Shown: positions 1 to 12,570, counted from the stretch's first letter. The stretch is 64,000 bases of DNA from Orientallactaga sibirica (GCA_036365145.1 JAEOAD010000012.1:43430501-43494500); one strand, 5' to 3'. Notes: a model not told the origin generated them from the letters alone. Made by a program: numbers and translations.

Positions 1-321
1 ACTATTTTTTACCTGTTCTCTGCTCATATATCTATTTTTGTTTATGTTTATTGTTTTATATTTCTTAAGATTATTTTTAACAAACATCTATTGTTCAGTC
101 CTTGGTATGTATTGCTCTAGATTGATATTAAATTTTTATTGATTTTTAATCTTACATACCAAAAAAACCCCACCTGATATTTCCTCCTCCCCATTCCACT
201 TTAGAACTCCAGTCTCCATCATATCCTCCCTTTCTCCATTAGTCTCTCTCCTAATTTGATGACATCATCTTTCTCTTCTATTTTGAGGGTCTTGCAAAGG
301 TATTGCTAGGCACTGCAAGAT

Positions 322-349
322 CATGGATATCGAGGCATGGATATCGAGG
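322..349. repeat. 14-bp tandem duplication in L1-A 3' UTR
   Basis: 'catggatatcgagg' occurs twice head to tail. The same place in copy B (near 19745-19760, opposite strand) has a single copy, so the duplication arose in copy A or its close source. Confidence 0.9.
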
Positions 350-1455
350 CTAATTTCTGTCTGGGCAGCTGCATAGTAAGAGGTCATATCCTTCCTTTGG
401 CTCTTCCATTCTATCCGCCCCTCTTCCGCAATGGTCCCTGAGCCACTGGAGGATGTGACAGAGGTGTTTCAGTGCTGGGCACTCCTCCATCCCTTCTTCT
501 CAGCACTATGTTGCCTTTTGTGTCATCCCAGTGGTCATCACCATCTGAAAAGAGAAGCTTCTCTAGCCAGAAGTGAGAATAGCGTTAATATGTGGACATG
601 AACATTTAGTGTAGTGTCCCCAGGGCAGCTTGGTGGGAATAATATATACATTTAGTCAGCCATGAGCAGGCTTATACCCCCAAGGCTCATGACCTCACCT
701 ACCATAGACTTTTACTTAGGTTTTTCAGTACTGGTATGTATTCCCTCCCGTAGAGAGGGCCTTCAGTCCAATTATGGAGCAGTTGGTTACCCCAAGAGTA
801 GACACGCCACTATTGCACCTGCTCAGTCATTGGGCCTGTCTGGCCAAGCTTGAATATTCAGCATCCACTATTTTCACTGTTGATGGCTTCTGTCTCCCAT
901 ACGCCATGTGCAGTGCAGCTTTTTCCAGCTTTCAGTTGGCTGGTCTACAGGGAGAAGGTTTTCTGCTCAGCACCAGCTTGCTTTCTCAGTGTCCTTGCCT
1001 CTCAGGCATGAGATGTCTTCAGCAATAGGGTCTTACTATCTATTTCTCTAGGGAAACCAAGGGCTTTGGCAAAAGCCTTAATGTTTTGGAGGCTACCGGG
1101 ACCTCCTTGGCCAACATCTCACTGGAAAGAGTTCCATCCCAGGTACTGAAAATTTTCTAGTAACAGTCTACATCTTCTAGACGTGACCTTAATCAAAAAG
1201 TAGTTTTACATATGTCTTATTGATAATATCTTGAGTTTAGATTGTCCCTCCCCTGCCCTTTTTGTATGCATTCTCTTCCCATGGCCTCGCTTTAGGCCAT
1301 TCCCCTCCCTGTACTCAGTTCTTCTATTTACATATGTGTATTACCATACACTTAAGTCCTTCCCTTTCTTCCCTCCCTTATAGCCTTTTACCCGCTTACT
1401 GGTTTCTGGTACCTCTTTTTGGTTCCAGTTCATACACAAGTCCATACATTGGTAG

Positions 1456-4400
1456 CTAGGATCCACATATGAGAGAGAACATGTGACGCTTGGCTTTCTG
1501 AGCCTGGGTTACCTCACTAAGTATAATCCTTTCCAGATCCATCCATTTCCCTGCAAATTTCATAATTTCATTTTTCTTTACTGCTGAATAGAACTCCATT
1601 GTGTAAATGTACCACAACTTTATTATCCACTCATCTGTGGACGGACATCTAGGCTGCTTCCATTTCTTAGCTATTGTGAATAGAGCAGCAATAAACATGG
1701 TTTTGCAAGTATCTCTAAGGAAGTGAGAAGAGTCCTCTGATATATGCCTAGGAGTGCTATAGCTGGATCATATGGTAAATCTATTTCTAGCTGTCTCAAG
1801 AACCTCCACACTGCTTTCCACAGTGGCTGGACCAGCTTACATTCCCACCAACAGTGTAGAAGTGTTCCTGTTTTTCCGCATCCACGCCAACACTTATTGT
1901 CATTTGTTTTCTTGATGGCAGCCATTCTGACAGGAGTGATATGGAATCTCAAAGTGGTTTTAATTTGCATTTCCCTGATGGCTAAGGATGTAGAACATTT
2001 TTTTAGATGTTTATATGCCATCTGTATTTCATCTTCCGTGAATTCTCTATTTAGTTCCAGAGCCCATTTTTTAACTGGGTTGTTTGAATTTTGTTATTCT
2101 GTTTTTTGAGTTCTTTGTATATTCTGATATTAATCCTCTGTCAGTTGAATAACTGGCAAAGATTTTCTCCCATTCTGTAGGTTGTCTTTTTTTGCTCTAT
2201 TCACAGTGTCCTTTGCTGTACAAAAGCTTTGTAATTTTATAAGGTCCCAGTGGTTGATTAGTGCTTTTATTCTCTGAGCAATTGGAGTTATATTCAGAAA
2301 GTCCTTGCCTATTCCAATATGTTGAAGAGTTTCCCTACTTTTTCCTCTAGCATTTTCAGAGTTTCAGGTCTGATATTAAGGTCCCTGATCCATTTGGACT
2401 TGATTCTTGTGCAAGGAGAGAGACAAGGATCTATGTTTATCCTTTTACAAACAGATGTCCAATTTTCCCAGCACCACTTGTTAAAGAGACTATCTTTTCT
2501 CCAATGAGTATTTTTTGGCGTTTTTGTCAAAAATCAGGTAGCTGTAGCTATCTGGATTAATATTTGGGTCTTCTATTCTGTTCCATTGATCTACCTGTCT
2601 GTCCTTGTGCCAGTACCATGCTGTTTTTGTTACTATGGCTTTGTAGTATAACTTAAAATCGGGTATGGTTATACCACCTGCCTGATTTTTGTTATGCAAA
2701 ATTGTTTTGGCTATTCGAGGTTTTTTGTGTTTCCAGATGAATTTTAGTATTGTTTTTTCTATTTCTGTGAAGAATGCTATTGGGATTTTAATGGGGATCG
2801 CATTAAATGTGTAGATTGCTTTTGGTAAGATTGACATTTTCACTATATTGATTCTTCCAATCCAGGAGCAAGGAATGTCTTTCCATTTCCTTGTGTCTTC
2901 TGCAATTTGTCGCCGAGTTTTTATAGTTCTCATTGTAGAGATCCTTCACTTCCTTGGTTAAGTTTATTCCAAGGTATTTTATTTTTTTGAGGCAATTGTG
3001 AATGGGAGAGATTCCCTGATTTCATCCTCTGCATGTTTGTTGTTAGTGTATAGAAAAGCTACTGATTTCTGTGTGTTTATTTTGTATCCTGCTACATTGC
3101 TAAAAGTGTTTATCAGCTCTAATAATTTGCTGGTAGAGTCCTTAGGATCTGTTATGTATAGAATCATATCATCTGCAAATAATGATAATTTGACCTCTTC
3201 CTTTCCGATTTGTATCCCCTTTATGAGTGCCTCTTGCCTTATTGCTATGGCTAAGACTTCCAATACTATATTAAATAATAGTGGAGAAAGTGGACACCCT
3301 TGTCTTGTTCCTGAATTTAGAGGAAAAGCTTCAAGTTTTTCCCCATTAAGTATTATGTTGGCTGTAGGTTTGTCATAAATAGCTTTTATTATGTTGAGAT
3401 ATGTACCTTCTATTCCAAGTTTCTGTAGTACTTTCACCATGAAGGGGTGTTGGATTTTGTCGAATGCCTTTTCTGCATCTATTGAGATGACCATGTGATT
3501 TTTGTCCTTCAGACCATTTATATGGTGTATTACATTTATGGATTTATGATGTTGAACCATCCCTGCATCTCTGGGATAAAGCCTGCTTGGTCAGGGTGAA
3601 TAATCTTTCTGATATATTCTTGTATTCTGTTTGCCAGTATTTTGTTGAGAATTTTTGCATCTATGTTCATGAGGGAGATTGGTCTATAGTTTTTCTTTTT
3701 TTGATCTGTCTTTGTCCGGTTTGGGTATCAGGGTGATGCTGGCTTCATAGAAGGATTTTGGTAGAATTCCTTCCTCTTCTATTTTATGGAAAAGTTTGAG
3801 AAGCATTGGTGTTAGATCTTCCAGGAATGTCTGGTAAAATTCAGTAGTGAATCCATCTGGGCCTGGGCTTTTTTTAATTGGGAGACTTTTTATGACTGCT
3901 TGGATCTCTGTGGTTGTTATAGGTCTATTTAAATGGTTTATCTCATCTTGATTTAATTTTGGTAGGTCATATAAATCAAGGAAATCATCCATTTCTTTCA
4001 GGTTTTCAAACTTAGAGGCATATATATTCTTAAAGTATGTCCGTATGATTTTCTGAATTTCTTTGGTATCTGTTGTGATGTTGCCTTTTTCATCTCTAAT
4101 TTTATCAATTTTTGTCTCTTTCTCTTTCTTTTGGTCAGATTTGCTAAGGGTTTGTCAATATTGTTAATCCTTTCAAAGAACCAACTCTTTGTTTCATTGA
4201 TTTTTTTGATTGTTTTTTGGTTTCCATTTCATTAATTTCTGCCCTAACCTTTATTATTTCTTCCCGTCTACTGATTTTTGGTTTGCCTTGTTCTTCTCTT
4301 TCCAAGGCCTTAAGGTGAAGCATTAAATTGTTTAGTTGTGAACTCTCTAGTTTCTTAATATAGGCACTTAGAGCTATAAATTTCCCTCGTAGGACTGCCT

Positions 4401-5313
4401 TCATTGTGTCCCACAGGTTTTGGTATGTTGTATTCTCATCATCATTTGATTCTATGAATTTCTTGATTTCCTTCTTAATTTCTTCAATGACCCATGCGTC
4501 ATTCAATAATGTACTGTTTAGTCTCCATGAATTTCTGTATGCTCTGTAGTTTTTCTTGTTGTTGATTTGCAGTTTAATCCCATTGTGGTCAGATAGCATA
4601 CAAGGGATTATTTCAATTTTCCTGTATTTGTTGAGATTTGATTTGTGTCCTATCATATGGTCTATTTTAGAGAATGACCCATGTGCTGCTGAGAAGAATG
4701 TATATTCTGCAGTATTTGGATGGAATATTCTGTATATATCTGTTAGGTCCATTTGTTCCATGATATCATTTAATGCAGTTGTTTCTCTGTTTATTTTTTG
4801 TTGGGTAGACCTGTCAAGTGATGAGAGCGGGTATTGAAGTCACCCACTACTATTGTGTTAGGTGTTATTTCTGACCTTAAGTCCGATAGTGTTTGTTTGA
4901 TGTAATTGGGGGCCCCGTATTGGGAGCATAAATGTTTAGGATTGTGATATCCTCCTGTTGGAGTGTTCCTTTAATCAGTATAAAGTGACCTGCTTTATCT
5001 CTCCTCACTAATGTTGGTTTGAAGTCTATCCTGTCAGAAATTAGAATGGCAACCCCTGCTTGTTTTCTGGGTCCATTTGCTTGATATATCTTTTCCAGCC
5101 TTTCACCCTAAGAATGTTTCTATCTTTTATTCGGATGTGAGTTTCCTGAAGGCAACAGATGGTAGGATCCTGCTTTTTAATCCAGTCTGCAAGTCTATGT
5201 GTTTTGATTGGGGCATTGAGGCCATTGATATTAAGAGTTATTATTGAAAGATATGTATTTGATCTGTCCATTTTTCTTATTTTGTAGTTCTTCCTGGTTT
5301 TCTTTTTACTCAC
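1456..5313 (-). pseudogene. L1-A ORF2 (endonuclease/reverse transcriptase), many frameshifts
   Basis: ORF2p nicks target DNA with an APE-type endonuclease and reverse-transcribes L1 RNA. Reading down the minus strand: an N-terminal endonuclease piece (5041-5313, SIITLNINGLNAPIKTHR and ICCLQETHI); a VVGDFNT motif still readable near 4835-4850; a piece with [10 protein letters not shown] (4144-4761); an RT fingers piece with [11 protein letters not shown] (3684-3992); the RT palm with [15 protein letters not shown] and FADDMILY (2979-3560); thumb and C-terminal pieces with NKWCWENW (2309-2530), then [21 protein letters not shown] (1671-2021) and the C-terminus ending HMFSLICGS. Frame changes separate most pieces, so it is a pseudogene although the catalytic motifs remain. 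Confidence 0.95.
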
Positions 5314-5318
5314 TTGTT

Positions 5319-6394
5319 CTAACTGTTGAATATGATTTTTTTTCCTATTTCCTGCTGTGTGTGTTTTGCTTTTTCTTCAGCATGAATGATTCCTGCAAGT
5401 ATTTTCTGTAGAGCTGGCTTAGTTGTCATAAATTCCTTTAGCCTGTCTTTGTTGTGGAATGTCCTTATTTCTCCATCAATTTGGATAGAAAGCTTTGCAG
5501 GATAAAGTAATCTTGGTTGACAGTTTTTATCTTTCAGAACTTGAATACATCACCCAGGCCCTCCTGGCTTTTAGGGTTTGTGTTGAGTAATCTGCTGTGA
5601 CCCTGATGGGTTTCCCCTTAAATGTCATTTGCTTTTTCTCTCTAACTGCTTTCAGTATACTTTCTTTGGTTTGTGTATTTAGTAGTTTAATTATAACATG
5701 GCGAGAAGAGGTTCTTTCTAGGTTTTGTCTGTTTGGTGTTCTAAATGCTTCTTGTATCTGCATTGGCATTTCTTTCCCAATTTGGGGAAAATTTTCTTCT
5801 ATGATTTTATGGAAAACACCTACTAAGCCTCTGGATTGAAATTCTTCCCTTCTGCTATACCTTGAATTCTTATGTTTGATCTTTTCATAGTGTCCTCATG
5901 TCTTGGAGTTCCCATTCATACCTTTCTATTAGCTTGTCTTTCTCTTTGTTGACTGTGATAGATCTGCCACCTCGTCTTCTAGCTTGGATATTCTGTCCTC
6001 TCCTTCATCCATTCTACTAGTGAGACTTTCCACAGAGTTTTTATTTCACTGACTGTGTTCTTCAATGTTAAGATTTCAGCCTGGTTTTTCTTCAGTAGTT
6101 CTATTTCCTTGTTCATGTCCTCTAATGACCTTTTTATTTCATTAAACTGTTTCTCTGTAATCTCCTTCAACAGTTTGTTTTCTTCTCTAATTCCTTTGTT
6201 TTCTTCTCGGATTGCTTTCATTTCTTCTTTCATTTCTTTGAGCATAGATATCATCATTCCCTTGAAATCTTTGTCAGGAATTTCATCTAAAACAGTCTCA
6301 TTGTTGACCTATCTGATGGATTTGCAATTTTTGGTGGAATTGCATTGTCTTGATTCTTTGTGTTTCTTGTATTATAATGTAGTGACTTTTGCAT
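5319..6394 (-). pseudogene. L1-A ORF1 (RNA-binding chaperone), frameshifted
   Basis: ORF1p is the trimeric coiled-coil RNA-binding protein that packages L1 RNA. The start is placed by alignment with the start of copy B (13725); its codons begin ATGCAAAAG on the minus strand. The 5979-6257 piece is a Lys/Glu-rich coiled coil (KEMKEEMKAIREENKGI). The 5527-5769 piece carries the C-terminal RNA-binding region, with NRQNLERTSSRHVIIKL and VTADYSTQTLKARRAW. The pieces lie in different frames and the coiled-coil frame ends in the middle, so at least two frameshifts are present. The stop falls in an 'aacagttag' context that matches the stop region of copy B. Confidence 0.9.
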
Positions 6395-6399
6395 CCTGG

Positions 6400-7640
6400 A
6401 TTGCTTTGATGCTTAGGTTTCCTATTTATCTTCAGTGTTCTTAGGTGTTGTGATCCACCTTTATATTATTTTAGGATATGGGTTTAAGGTGTCAAGTGTA
6501 GCACTTGTACTTAAGTAGAAGTACTCCTAGCTGTTGAGTTTGCTTGTTAAGCAATTATTGTAGTGGACTGGTGGAACAATTTCGATGCAAGATCTAAACT
6601 TCAACAGAGCAAAATACACATTCAATTGACATGAACACAGAGTATACAAGTGTGAGAATTGAGACAACCAGTCCTATAGGGTTAAAATCCCTAAGGGCAT
6701 GTGATGGTCCACTCCCTTAGTCCTGTCAGCTTGGGAATCAGACCCTGTCCTCATAATAACTGAAGCAAAAGATAAAGGCCCTTTAAATGTATAAGTAGTA
6801 CAGATAGCAATATTCAACCCTCACATTCAGCTTATTTGAAAATGGTAAAGCCACCCACAAATATGTAATACATACCCTGCCTTGACCTGGAAAGAGTGGT
6901 TAGCACTTCCAATGCAGGCCCTTTGTTATCTTTTGGTGTGGCTTTTAAACTCACCAATGCTGGGTGCCCACCTCGTTACCTGGGCTGTGGAGCTTGGGTC
7001 AGGTCAGCTGGGGCCAGTGTTGACGATGTGGTTCAAATTTGCCACTGGTTGTTGTTCGATTCTACCATTCCCTGGGGAGCTGATGAATGGGGATGGGGCG
7101 ATTCAGGAAGCCTGCAGCAACTCACGGTGTGTGTCTCTTTCAGTAGCTCCGCAGATTTTTCTTTGATTTCTGGGCTCTGTGAGGAGACTGATGAGGTTGA
7201 AAAGTCCCTTTTTTTTTTTGTTTGTTTGTTCGGGCAGCGTTTGTCGCGGAAGCTCAGCGGGGCTTAGCTGACCTGGTTGGAAGTTTTGGATTGAGAGTTG
7301 AGTCTTGGTGCCGATCCGCTGGGGAACCGGCTGAGTGAAGTGAAGTTGCTGGGGTGCTCTTGGGGTGGAGAGCTGCTGGGAGCTGCTGGGAGCCCACGGA
7401 TGGGGAGCCCGCGGCTGGGGAGCCCGCGGCTGGGGAGCCATGGCTGGCTGGGAGTCCGCGGCTGGGGGGAGTCCGCGGCTGGGGAGTCCGGGGGCTGGGG
7501 GAGTCCTCGTCACAGTGGGGGCTATCTTGGGGGGAGCGAGCTGGAGGGCTGCACTCTCCACAGTGGGTTTCTGGCTATCTTTTGCTTTTCCGCTATTTCC
7601 CGGAGAAAATATTCTGTTCTCTTCCTCAGATGAGTGTAGT
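6400..7640 (-). promoter_or_regulatory. L1-A 5' UTR / internal promoter region
   Basis: The ORF1-proximal part (about 6400-6760) aligns with the 5' UTR of copy B and contains a degraded B1-derived piece (6695-6755). The distal part (about 6880-7640) is GC- and CpG-rich, unlike its AT-rich surroundings, and has no visible match in copy B. Its position upstream of ORF1 fits an L1 internal promoter. Transcription start and binding factors cannot be read from sequence alone. Confidence 0.7.
7370..7515. repeat. GC-rich short tandem repeat in L1-A 5' UTR
   Basis: About eight imperfect units of 16-20 bp built on 'gggagcccgcggctgg' (variants gggagtccgcggctgg and gggagccatggctgg). CpG and GGGG runs recur in each unit. 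Tandem monomers upstream of ORF1 are a known way rodent L1s build promoters, but this unit is far shorter than the roughly 200-bp mouse monomers. Confidence 0.85.
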
Positions 7641-7840
7641 TTTTCTCTTGATTCTCTGCCTGATCAAAGTGAAATGCAAAGAGAAAGAAAAAGGAAATAG
7701 AGGAGGGAAATAAAAGATAAGGAAAGTAAGAGAATCAATATATTCTCAGACTTAGCAAAATCAAGATAGATTTCTTTTTACTTTGAGGTAGGATATTAAA
7801 TTGTTTATATGGATTTTACTTCAGAATATTTTTACAATAT

Positions 7841-8070
7841 GTTTTATTTATTTATTCATTTATTTATTGGTTTGTTTGATAGAGAAAGGGAGGAGGAGAG
7901 GAAGAGGCAGATAGGAGAATGGGCATAGCCAGAATCTCCAGCCACCATAAACAAACTCCTGAGTTATGTGCCACTTTGTACATCAGGCTTACATGGGTAC
8001 TGGGGAATCAAACCTGGGTCCTGGGGTTTCACAGGCAAGCACCTTGACTGCTAAGCCAACTCTCCATCCC
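7841..8070 (-). mobile_element. DIP SINE, short type
   Basis: A complete minus-strand copy: the AAATAAAT-like tail appears as T-rich 'tttatttattcattta' on the left, then a GA-rich block and the body with 'aagcaccttgactgctaagcc', ending in the head 'ccaactctccatccc'. Confidence 0.85.
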
Positions 8071-8560
8071 TCAGAAGATTCTTTTAATTTATGTGCACTA
8101 TGTAATGGGAAATACTCTTTTGTTCTATATTTTTTAATTATATATATTCATATAAATCTTTTTGTTATATTAAATTTTTTACTGTCTCTTAGATTGAAAT
8201 ATCTTATGAATATGGAGACAATAATATAGATTTAAAATTGTTTTCAATTTTCTAAGAAGCATTTTGCATTTTTATAGCACTCTAAAATTGGAATGAAAAC
8301 ACTGTTTGCACCATGAGTGGAGGTAGGTTCTATATACATAATGAATTAAGTTGTTAGCATATATAGCATGCATGCAAAGACAGTTTTTCTATTTGTTTAG
8401 TTTCTTCTTAACCATTATTTTTATTTTTTCCTCATTACTTAATATAAATCAACATATACTTTCACAAGCTTTTCAGTTTTGTCTGTGCATGTTTGTATAT
8501 ATTCATTGGGTGAGTGTACGTCTGTAGGGGTTTCATGTGTACATATATGCATTCATAAGA
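8071..8560. other. AT-rich sequence, nothing recognised
   Basis: No repeat, RNA gene or coding signal recognised. Open frames here are short, with no family resemblance. Confidence 0.6.
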
Positions 8561-8561
8561 G

Positions 8562-8795
8562 CTCAGAGGTCCACTTCAGATATCTGTTTTCAGGAACACT
8601 ATCCACTTCTTTTTTTTTTTTTTTTTTTTTTTTTTTGACAGAGTCTCTCATTGGCCTAGAGTTTGCCAATTAGGCCAAATTTCCTAATCAGCCAGGACCC
8701 AACATGGGGTTTCTAGCTTCAAATTCATGTCCTCCCATTTGTAAAGCAAGCACCTTTACAGAATGAGCTTAAAACTGAGCCAACTTTTAGGTGTC
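8562..8795 (-). mobile_element. B4/B1-related SINE, degraded
   Basis: A T-run (8610-8636) followed by 'gacagagtctctcattggcc' and a body ending 'aagcaagcacctttacagaatgagctt' resembles a reversed B4 (a B1-like part joined to a tRNA/ID-like part). The poly-T is the reversed A-tail. Divergence is high. Confidence 0.55.
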
Positions 8796-9405
8796 CTGGA
8801 TCTTGATTGTTTTTAATCTGTTTTATCTAGCTAAAAATGTACTGCAAAGGAAATCCTGGGGCGGGGAGCTACAACCATCCTGACAAGGGGCACACTAGGG
8901 TTCCAAGGAAAAACACCAAACACCAGGAGGCAAAGCTTAGAACTTGAAAATTCTCAAGCACTGGAAAAGTTATTTAATTGTTTCACTCTAAACACTGAAA
9001 GATCAGCTATGGTGCTGATCATGTAGAAACTAGCTCTACCTCAGAGTTAAACATTTTATACATTCCATAACATTAACATTTCTTTTTTTTTATTTTATTA
9101 TTACTTTTTATTAAGTAGAAACGTCATTATTAAGTTTTTTTTTTTTATTAAGTAGAAACTTTATATGGGCACATCATATATGGCATAACATTTAAGAAAG
9201 CCTGTTCTAAAATATCAGGAATCATGCTTGATTTATGGATTACCCCTTCTTCACTTCTTCATATCAAACTATTTCTAAGTTGCATAAGTTAGCTTAAAAC
9301 AAAGAAAAGCAAAGTCCAACAAATACACAGAAAAGTAAAATTCATCAGTAATTGCTCAATAAATCATCATCCAATGAGCAAAGTCAAAACTCTCCTCATC
9401 TCTAT
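8796..9405. other. Non-repeat sequence with a local duplication
   Basis: Mostly unrecognised. 'ttttattaagtagaaac' occurs twice about 45 bases apart (9106-9167), a local duplication. The text just after the second copy ('atgggcacatcatatatggc') weakly resembles the minus-strand 3' end of L1-C at 27490, so a small L1 3' scrap is possible. Confidence 0.5.
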
Positions 9406-9731
9406 TGTGGTAGTTTGAATTAGATGCCCCTATAGACATGTGTTTTGAATGCTTGGTTGCAAGCTCATGGCTATTTAGGAGGCTGGGCTTTGCTGGGGTG
9501 TGTCTTGAGGTTATTGCCCTAGCTTGCCAGTGTTATCGTTTGGCACACTTTCCTGCTGCTGTTGTGCACCTGATATTGGCCAGGAGGTGATGTCCCACCT
9601 CTGCTCATGCCACATTCTCCTCTGTGATCATGATGTTTCCCCTCAAGTCTGTAAGCCAAACTAAACCCTTTTCTCCCTCAAGCTGCTTTTAGTCAGGTAC
9701 TTGTGTCAGCAAGGAGAAGCTAACTGCAACA
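9406..9731 (+). mobile_element. Solo LTR, rodent MaLR type
   Basis: Begins TGTGGTAGTTTGAATTAGAT and ends AACTGCAACA (TG...CA). It is flanked by near-identical 5-bp duplications, tctat (9401-9405) and tctac (9732-9736). It contains 'cccctcaagtctgtaagcc', as the LTRs of the provirus at 30959-32832 contain a near-identical stretch. There is no internal region, so it is a solo LTR left by LTR-LTR recombination. MaLRs are non-autonomous relatives of ERV-L. The exact subfamily was not determined. Confidence 0.85.
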
Positions 9732-9736
9732 TCTAC

Positions 9737-10287
9737 CTAGGTATTAATAACCCTTCTTTTAAAAAATAAAAATAAATTTCAGTTTTTATTTGATTTCTAA
9801 CACCATGGTATTTTGAACTATATAAGATGGAATAATACTTTATGAATTTGTTAGCCATCTGTTTTTTCACATTATTTTCAAAACATTAGTTCTTATTTTT
9901 TGTTTTTAACAGCAAACCATTCTTATCTTATAAAGTGTTCCATATTATAATTTAAAATTTGATTTTTCCTTCTTCAGTTAATGCATTTTTAGTTTCAAAA
10001 TTTTATTATGTTAAACAATAAATATAAACATTATGTCTAGCATAAACATTTTATATAAGTGATTTATAACAAAATATATGTATGCATGTATATATGTATA
10101 TATTTTTGGATCTATCCAAAAGTTTATGTGTTTGCTTTCAATAAATGTATAGATTTTTATGTAATTCCAAATCTGATTATTTTTAAATTACTTTGAATGT
10201 TTTTTAAAAGTCCTTTCTTAGTAAACAACTCTACAGTTTGTAGAAGTGCTTTTCAGTTAGAGTTACTAGCATTCAGGCCTGCTCATG
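9737..10287. other. AT-rich sequence, nothing recognised
   Basis: Very AT-rich, without recognisable repeats beyond short A/T runs and a 'tatgtatgcatgtatatatg' type stretch near 10077. Confidence 0.6.
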
Positions 10288-10500
10288 TTTTTATTTTTAT
10301 ATTTTTATGTTTTTATTTATTTATTCATTAGAGAGAGGGAGAGAGAGGGTGAGAATGGTTGTGCCAGGGCCTCTAGCCACTGCAAACAAACTCCAGATGC
10401 ATATGTCACCAGATGGCTTATGTGGGGCCTGAAGAATTGAACTGGGGTCCTTAGGCTTTGCAGGCATGGGCCTTAATCTCTAAGCCATCTCTCTAGCCCC
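10288..10500 (-). mobile_element. DIP SINE, short type
   Basis: Complete minus-strand copy from a T-rich tail to the head 'ccatctctctagcccc'. It lies directly beside the A-tail end of the next copy (10502), giving a head-to-tail pair. Confidence 0.9.
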
Positions 10501-10501
10501 C

Positions 10502-10702
10502 AAATTTTTATTTTAATTAATTAATTAATTTATGTGAAAGAGGCAGAGAGAGAGAGGGAGAGAGAGAGAATTGGCATGTCAGGGCCTCCAGCCACTGCAA
10601 ACAAACTCCAGACGCATTTGCCCCTTGTGCATCTGGTTAATGTGGGTCCTGGCAAATAACCTGTGGTCCTCAGGCTTGGCAGGCAAACACCTTAACAGCT
10701 AA
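10502..10702 (-). mobile_element. DIP SINE, short type, head missing
   Basis: Minus-strand copy with an (AATT)n-like tail, GA-rich block and body through 'aggcaaacaccttaacagcta'. The final 20 or so head bases are missing at the right edge. Confidence 0.85.
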
Positions 10703-11349
10703 TGTTCTTTTAATCATGTTCTCTTAAATCGTCAACATAGAAAGAATTTGTTAATTATGGCAGTAATCATTAATGCAATTAATAACCAACCTTCTGAATT
10801 AATCCAGTCTTTTCACCAATAAATTAATTTTCCCCAATCTTAGAATAGTTTTGCAAATGGAAATAAAACATTTCCTTTCACTTTAGGACATCTGAGTGTT
10901 CGGTGTCCTCTCTAATCCTTTTTTCCTTTGCAACCCTAATGACAGCTACAGTATTTACCTTTCCAACTCCTCTTCTTCCTCTGAAATATATATATATATA
11001 TTTTTTTGGTTTGTATCAATGTCACAAATGTACACAACAGAGTTATAACTGTACATATATTATTAATATTCTATTATAAACATCTTTGCCACAAAATGTA
11101 GGCTCTGAAATAATGGGGTCTTTGCATTTCTCCACTGAATTTAAATTTTTGGATACACATTTAGGTATAGAACACAATATGTGTTTAAGTAAATGGTTGT
11201 TGAAGGAATGCATTCCTGAGTCAATGTATGAATAATTAATGTGACTTACTCTATGTAAGAGTCATGTCCTCTGCCCTGTTCCTGTTTCTATTTTGACCTA
11301 TACATAGATTTATCTCTCATATGTCAGCTATACACTTTTAAAATTAAAA
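10703..11349. other. AT-rich sequence, nothing recognised
   Basis: No repeat or gene signal apart from a short (AT)n run near 10985-11000. Confidence 0.6.
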
Positions 11350-11567
11350 GTTTTAAAAATATTTTATTTATTTATATAGTTAAGAAAAAGAAAGAAGAGG
11401 CAGATGGAGAGAGAAAATGGGCATGCCAGGGCTGCTACCCACTGCAAATGAACTCCAGACACACACACCACCTTGTGCATCTGGCTTACAGAGGTAATGG
11501 GGAGCTGAACCTGGGTCCTTGGGCTTCGCAGGCTAGCACCTTAATCACTAAGCCATCTCTCCATCCC
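11350..11567 (-). mobile_element. DIP SINE, short type
   Basis: Complete minus-strand copy with tail 'tattttatttatttata', body with 'ccaccttgtgcatctggc' and head 'ccatctctccatccc'. Confidence 0.9.
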
Positions 11568-12519
11568 ATAAAAATTAAAATCTTTTGACTTAAAAAAATA
11601 TACAATAGCCTCAGTCCATATGTTTTTCATTATGATATCTTCCTGAACTAACTTTTCAATAGATTGTTGCTCTACTTTGCTATACTTAGCTCTTTATCCT
11701 AAAAATCATTTTTCTATCTTTCTTTGTACCTTGTAAGCTTCTTGAAGGTATAGCTCGTATTAAGTTCACAAGGAAAGCACACTTAATTCCAAAGGTCATA
11801 AATTAGCACTAGAAAAAGTAGGTAGGGAGACTTTTCAGGACTTTGGGTCACAGTTTTAATTTTAACGACAAACAATGTTCTCAAGTTGACAGAGTTTAAG
11901 GTTGTCATAGAAACCATCATAGTAGTATCAAGTGATGGCTATGCATTACTTCACGATAATGTTACAAACAGTAATTCTTTACCTAAGAAGCATGATGAAG
12001 ACAGAAGGAAATGATGACAATAGAGGAGGAAAATAAGAGAGAAGACAGAGAGGAAGAGGATCAGAGATGTTCGTATTACAACGATAATATAATTTTTTCT
12101 GTCTCTCAAGCCTCTCACTTGTATTGACATTTGATTTCAACAGTTCTAAACCTCATTAGTTTTCCCATAAGACTTCCCATGAAAGGAGAGCTTCTAAACT
12201 ATCAAGAGAGTTGTTATTTTACAATATGAATTATTCATCAATGCTTGTAAAACCCAAAGAAAATATGAATCTTGAAGTTTTCTTGACTAAGTTGATAAAA
12301 GTCAACAGTTATGCAATTGACCCTGATGTCTGAAATTTGGAAAACTTCAAATTTGTAGAAATAACTGAAGGCTGAATATCAAATTAACATACACATATAT
12401 GCTTTTACATTGATATAGATAACATCAAATTATTTTGAAGTTATTTTTTCTAACTAATATGCTATGGAAATAACATTGATGCCATTAGTGAATAGAAAAG
12501 CAATTTTTTTTTATTTCAA
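11568..12519. other. AT-rich sequence, nothing recognised
   Basis: No repeat family or coding signal recognised. A purine-rich patch lies at 11995-12070. Confidence 0.6.
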
Positions 12520-12526
12520 GCTCTCT

Positions 12527-12570
<44 letters not shown>
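12520..12570. repeat. (CT)n(GT)n microsatellite
   Basis: About five CT units followed by about twenty uninterrupted GT units. Confidence 0.98.

Larger units (their letters stand above)
150..7640 (-). mobile_element. L1 retrotransposon copy A, near full length, inactive
   Basis: A LINE-1 read on the minus strand: GC-rich 5' UTR (about 6400-7640), broken ORF1 (5319-6394), broken ORF2 (1456-5313) and a 3' UTR of about 1.3 kb (150-1455). Order and content match the plus-strand copy at 12731-19926 almost throughout. The 3' boundary is put where the shared 3' UTR ends next to short T-rich runs; no clear target-site duplication was found, so both ends are uncertain by tens of bases. Many frameshifts make it non-autonomous. 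The 3' UTR shares a block around 'gtgcaatagtggcatg' with the other L1 3' ends in this window, so they belong to one lineage. Confidence 0.95.

Noticed and set aside
3161..3180. Active reverse transcriptase based on the intact FADD motif
   Set aside because: The motif is intact but the ORF is broken by several frameshifts on both sides.
7103..7561. A 152-codon proline-rich open frame on the minus strand
   Set aside because: It lies in the GC-rich tandem repeat of the L1-A 5' UTR; GC-rich repeats lack stop codons by composition, and copy B has no counterpart.
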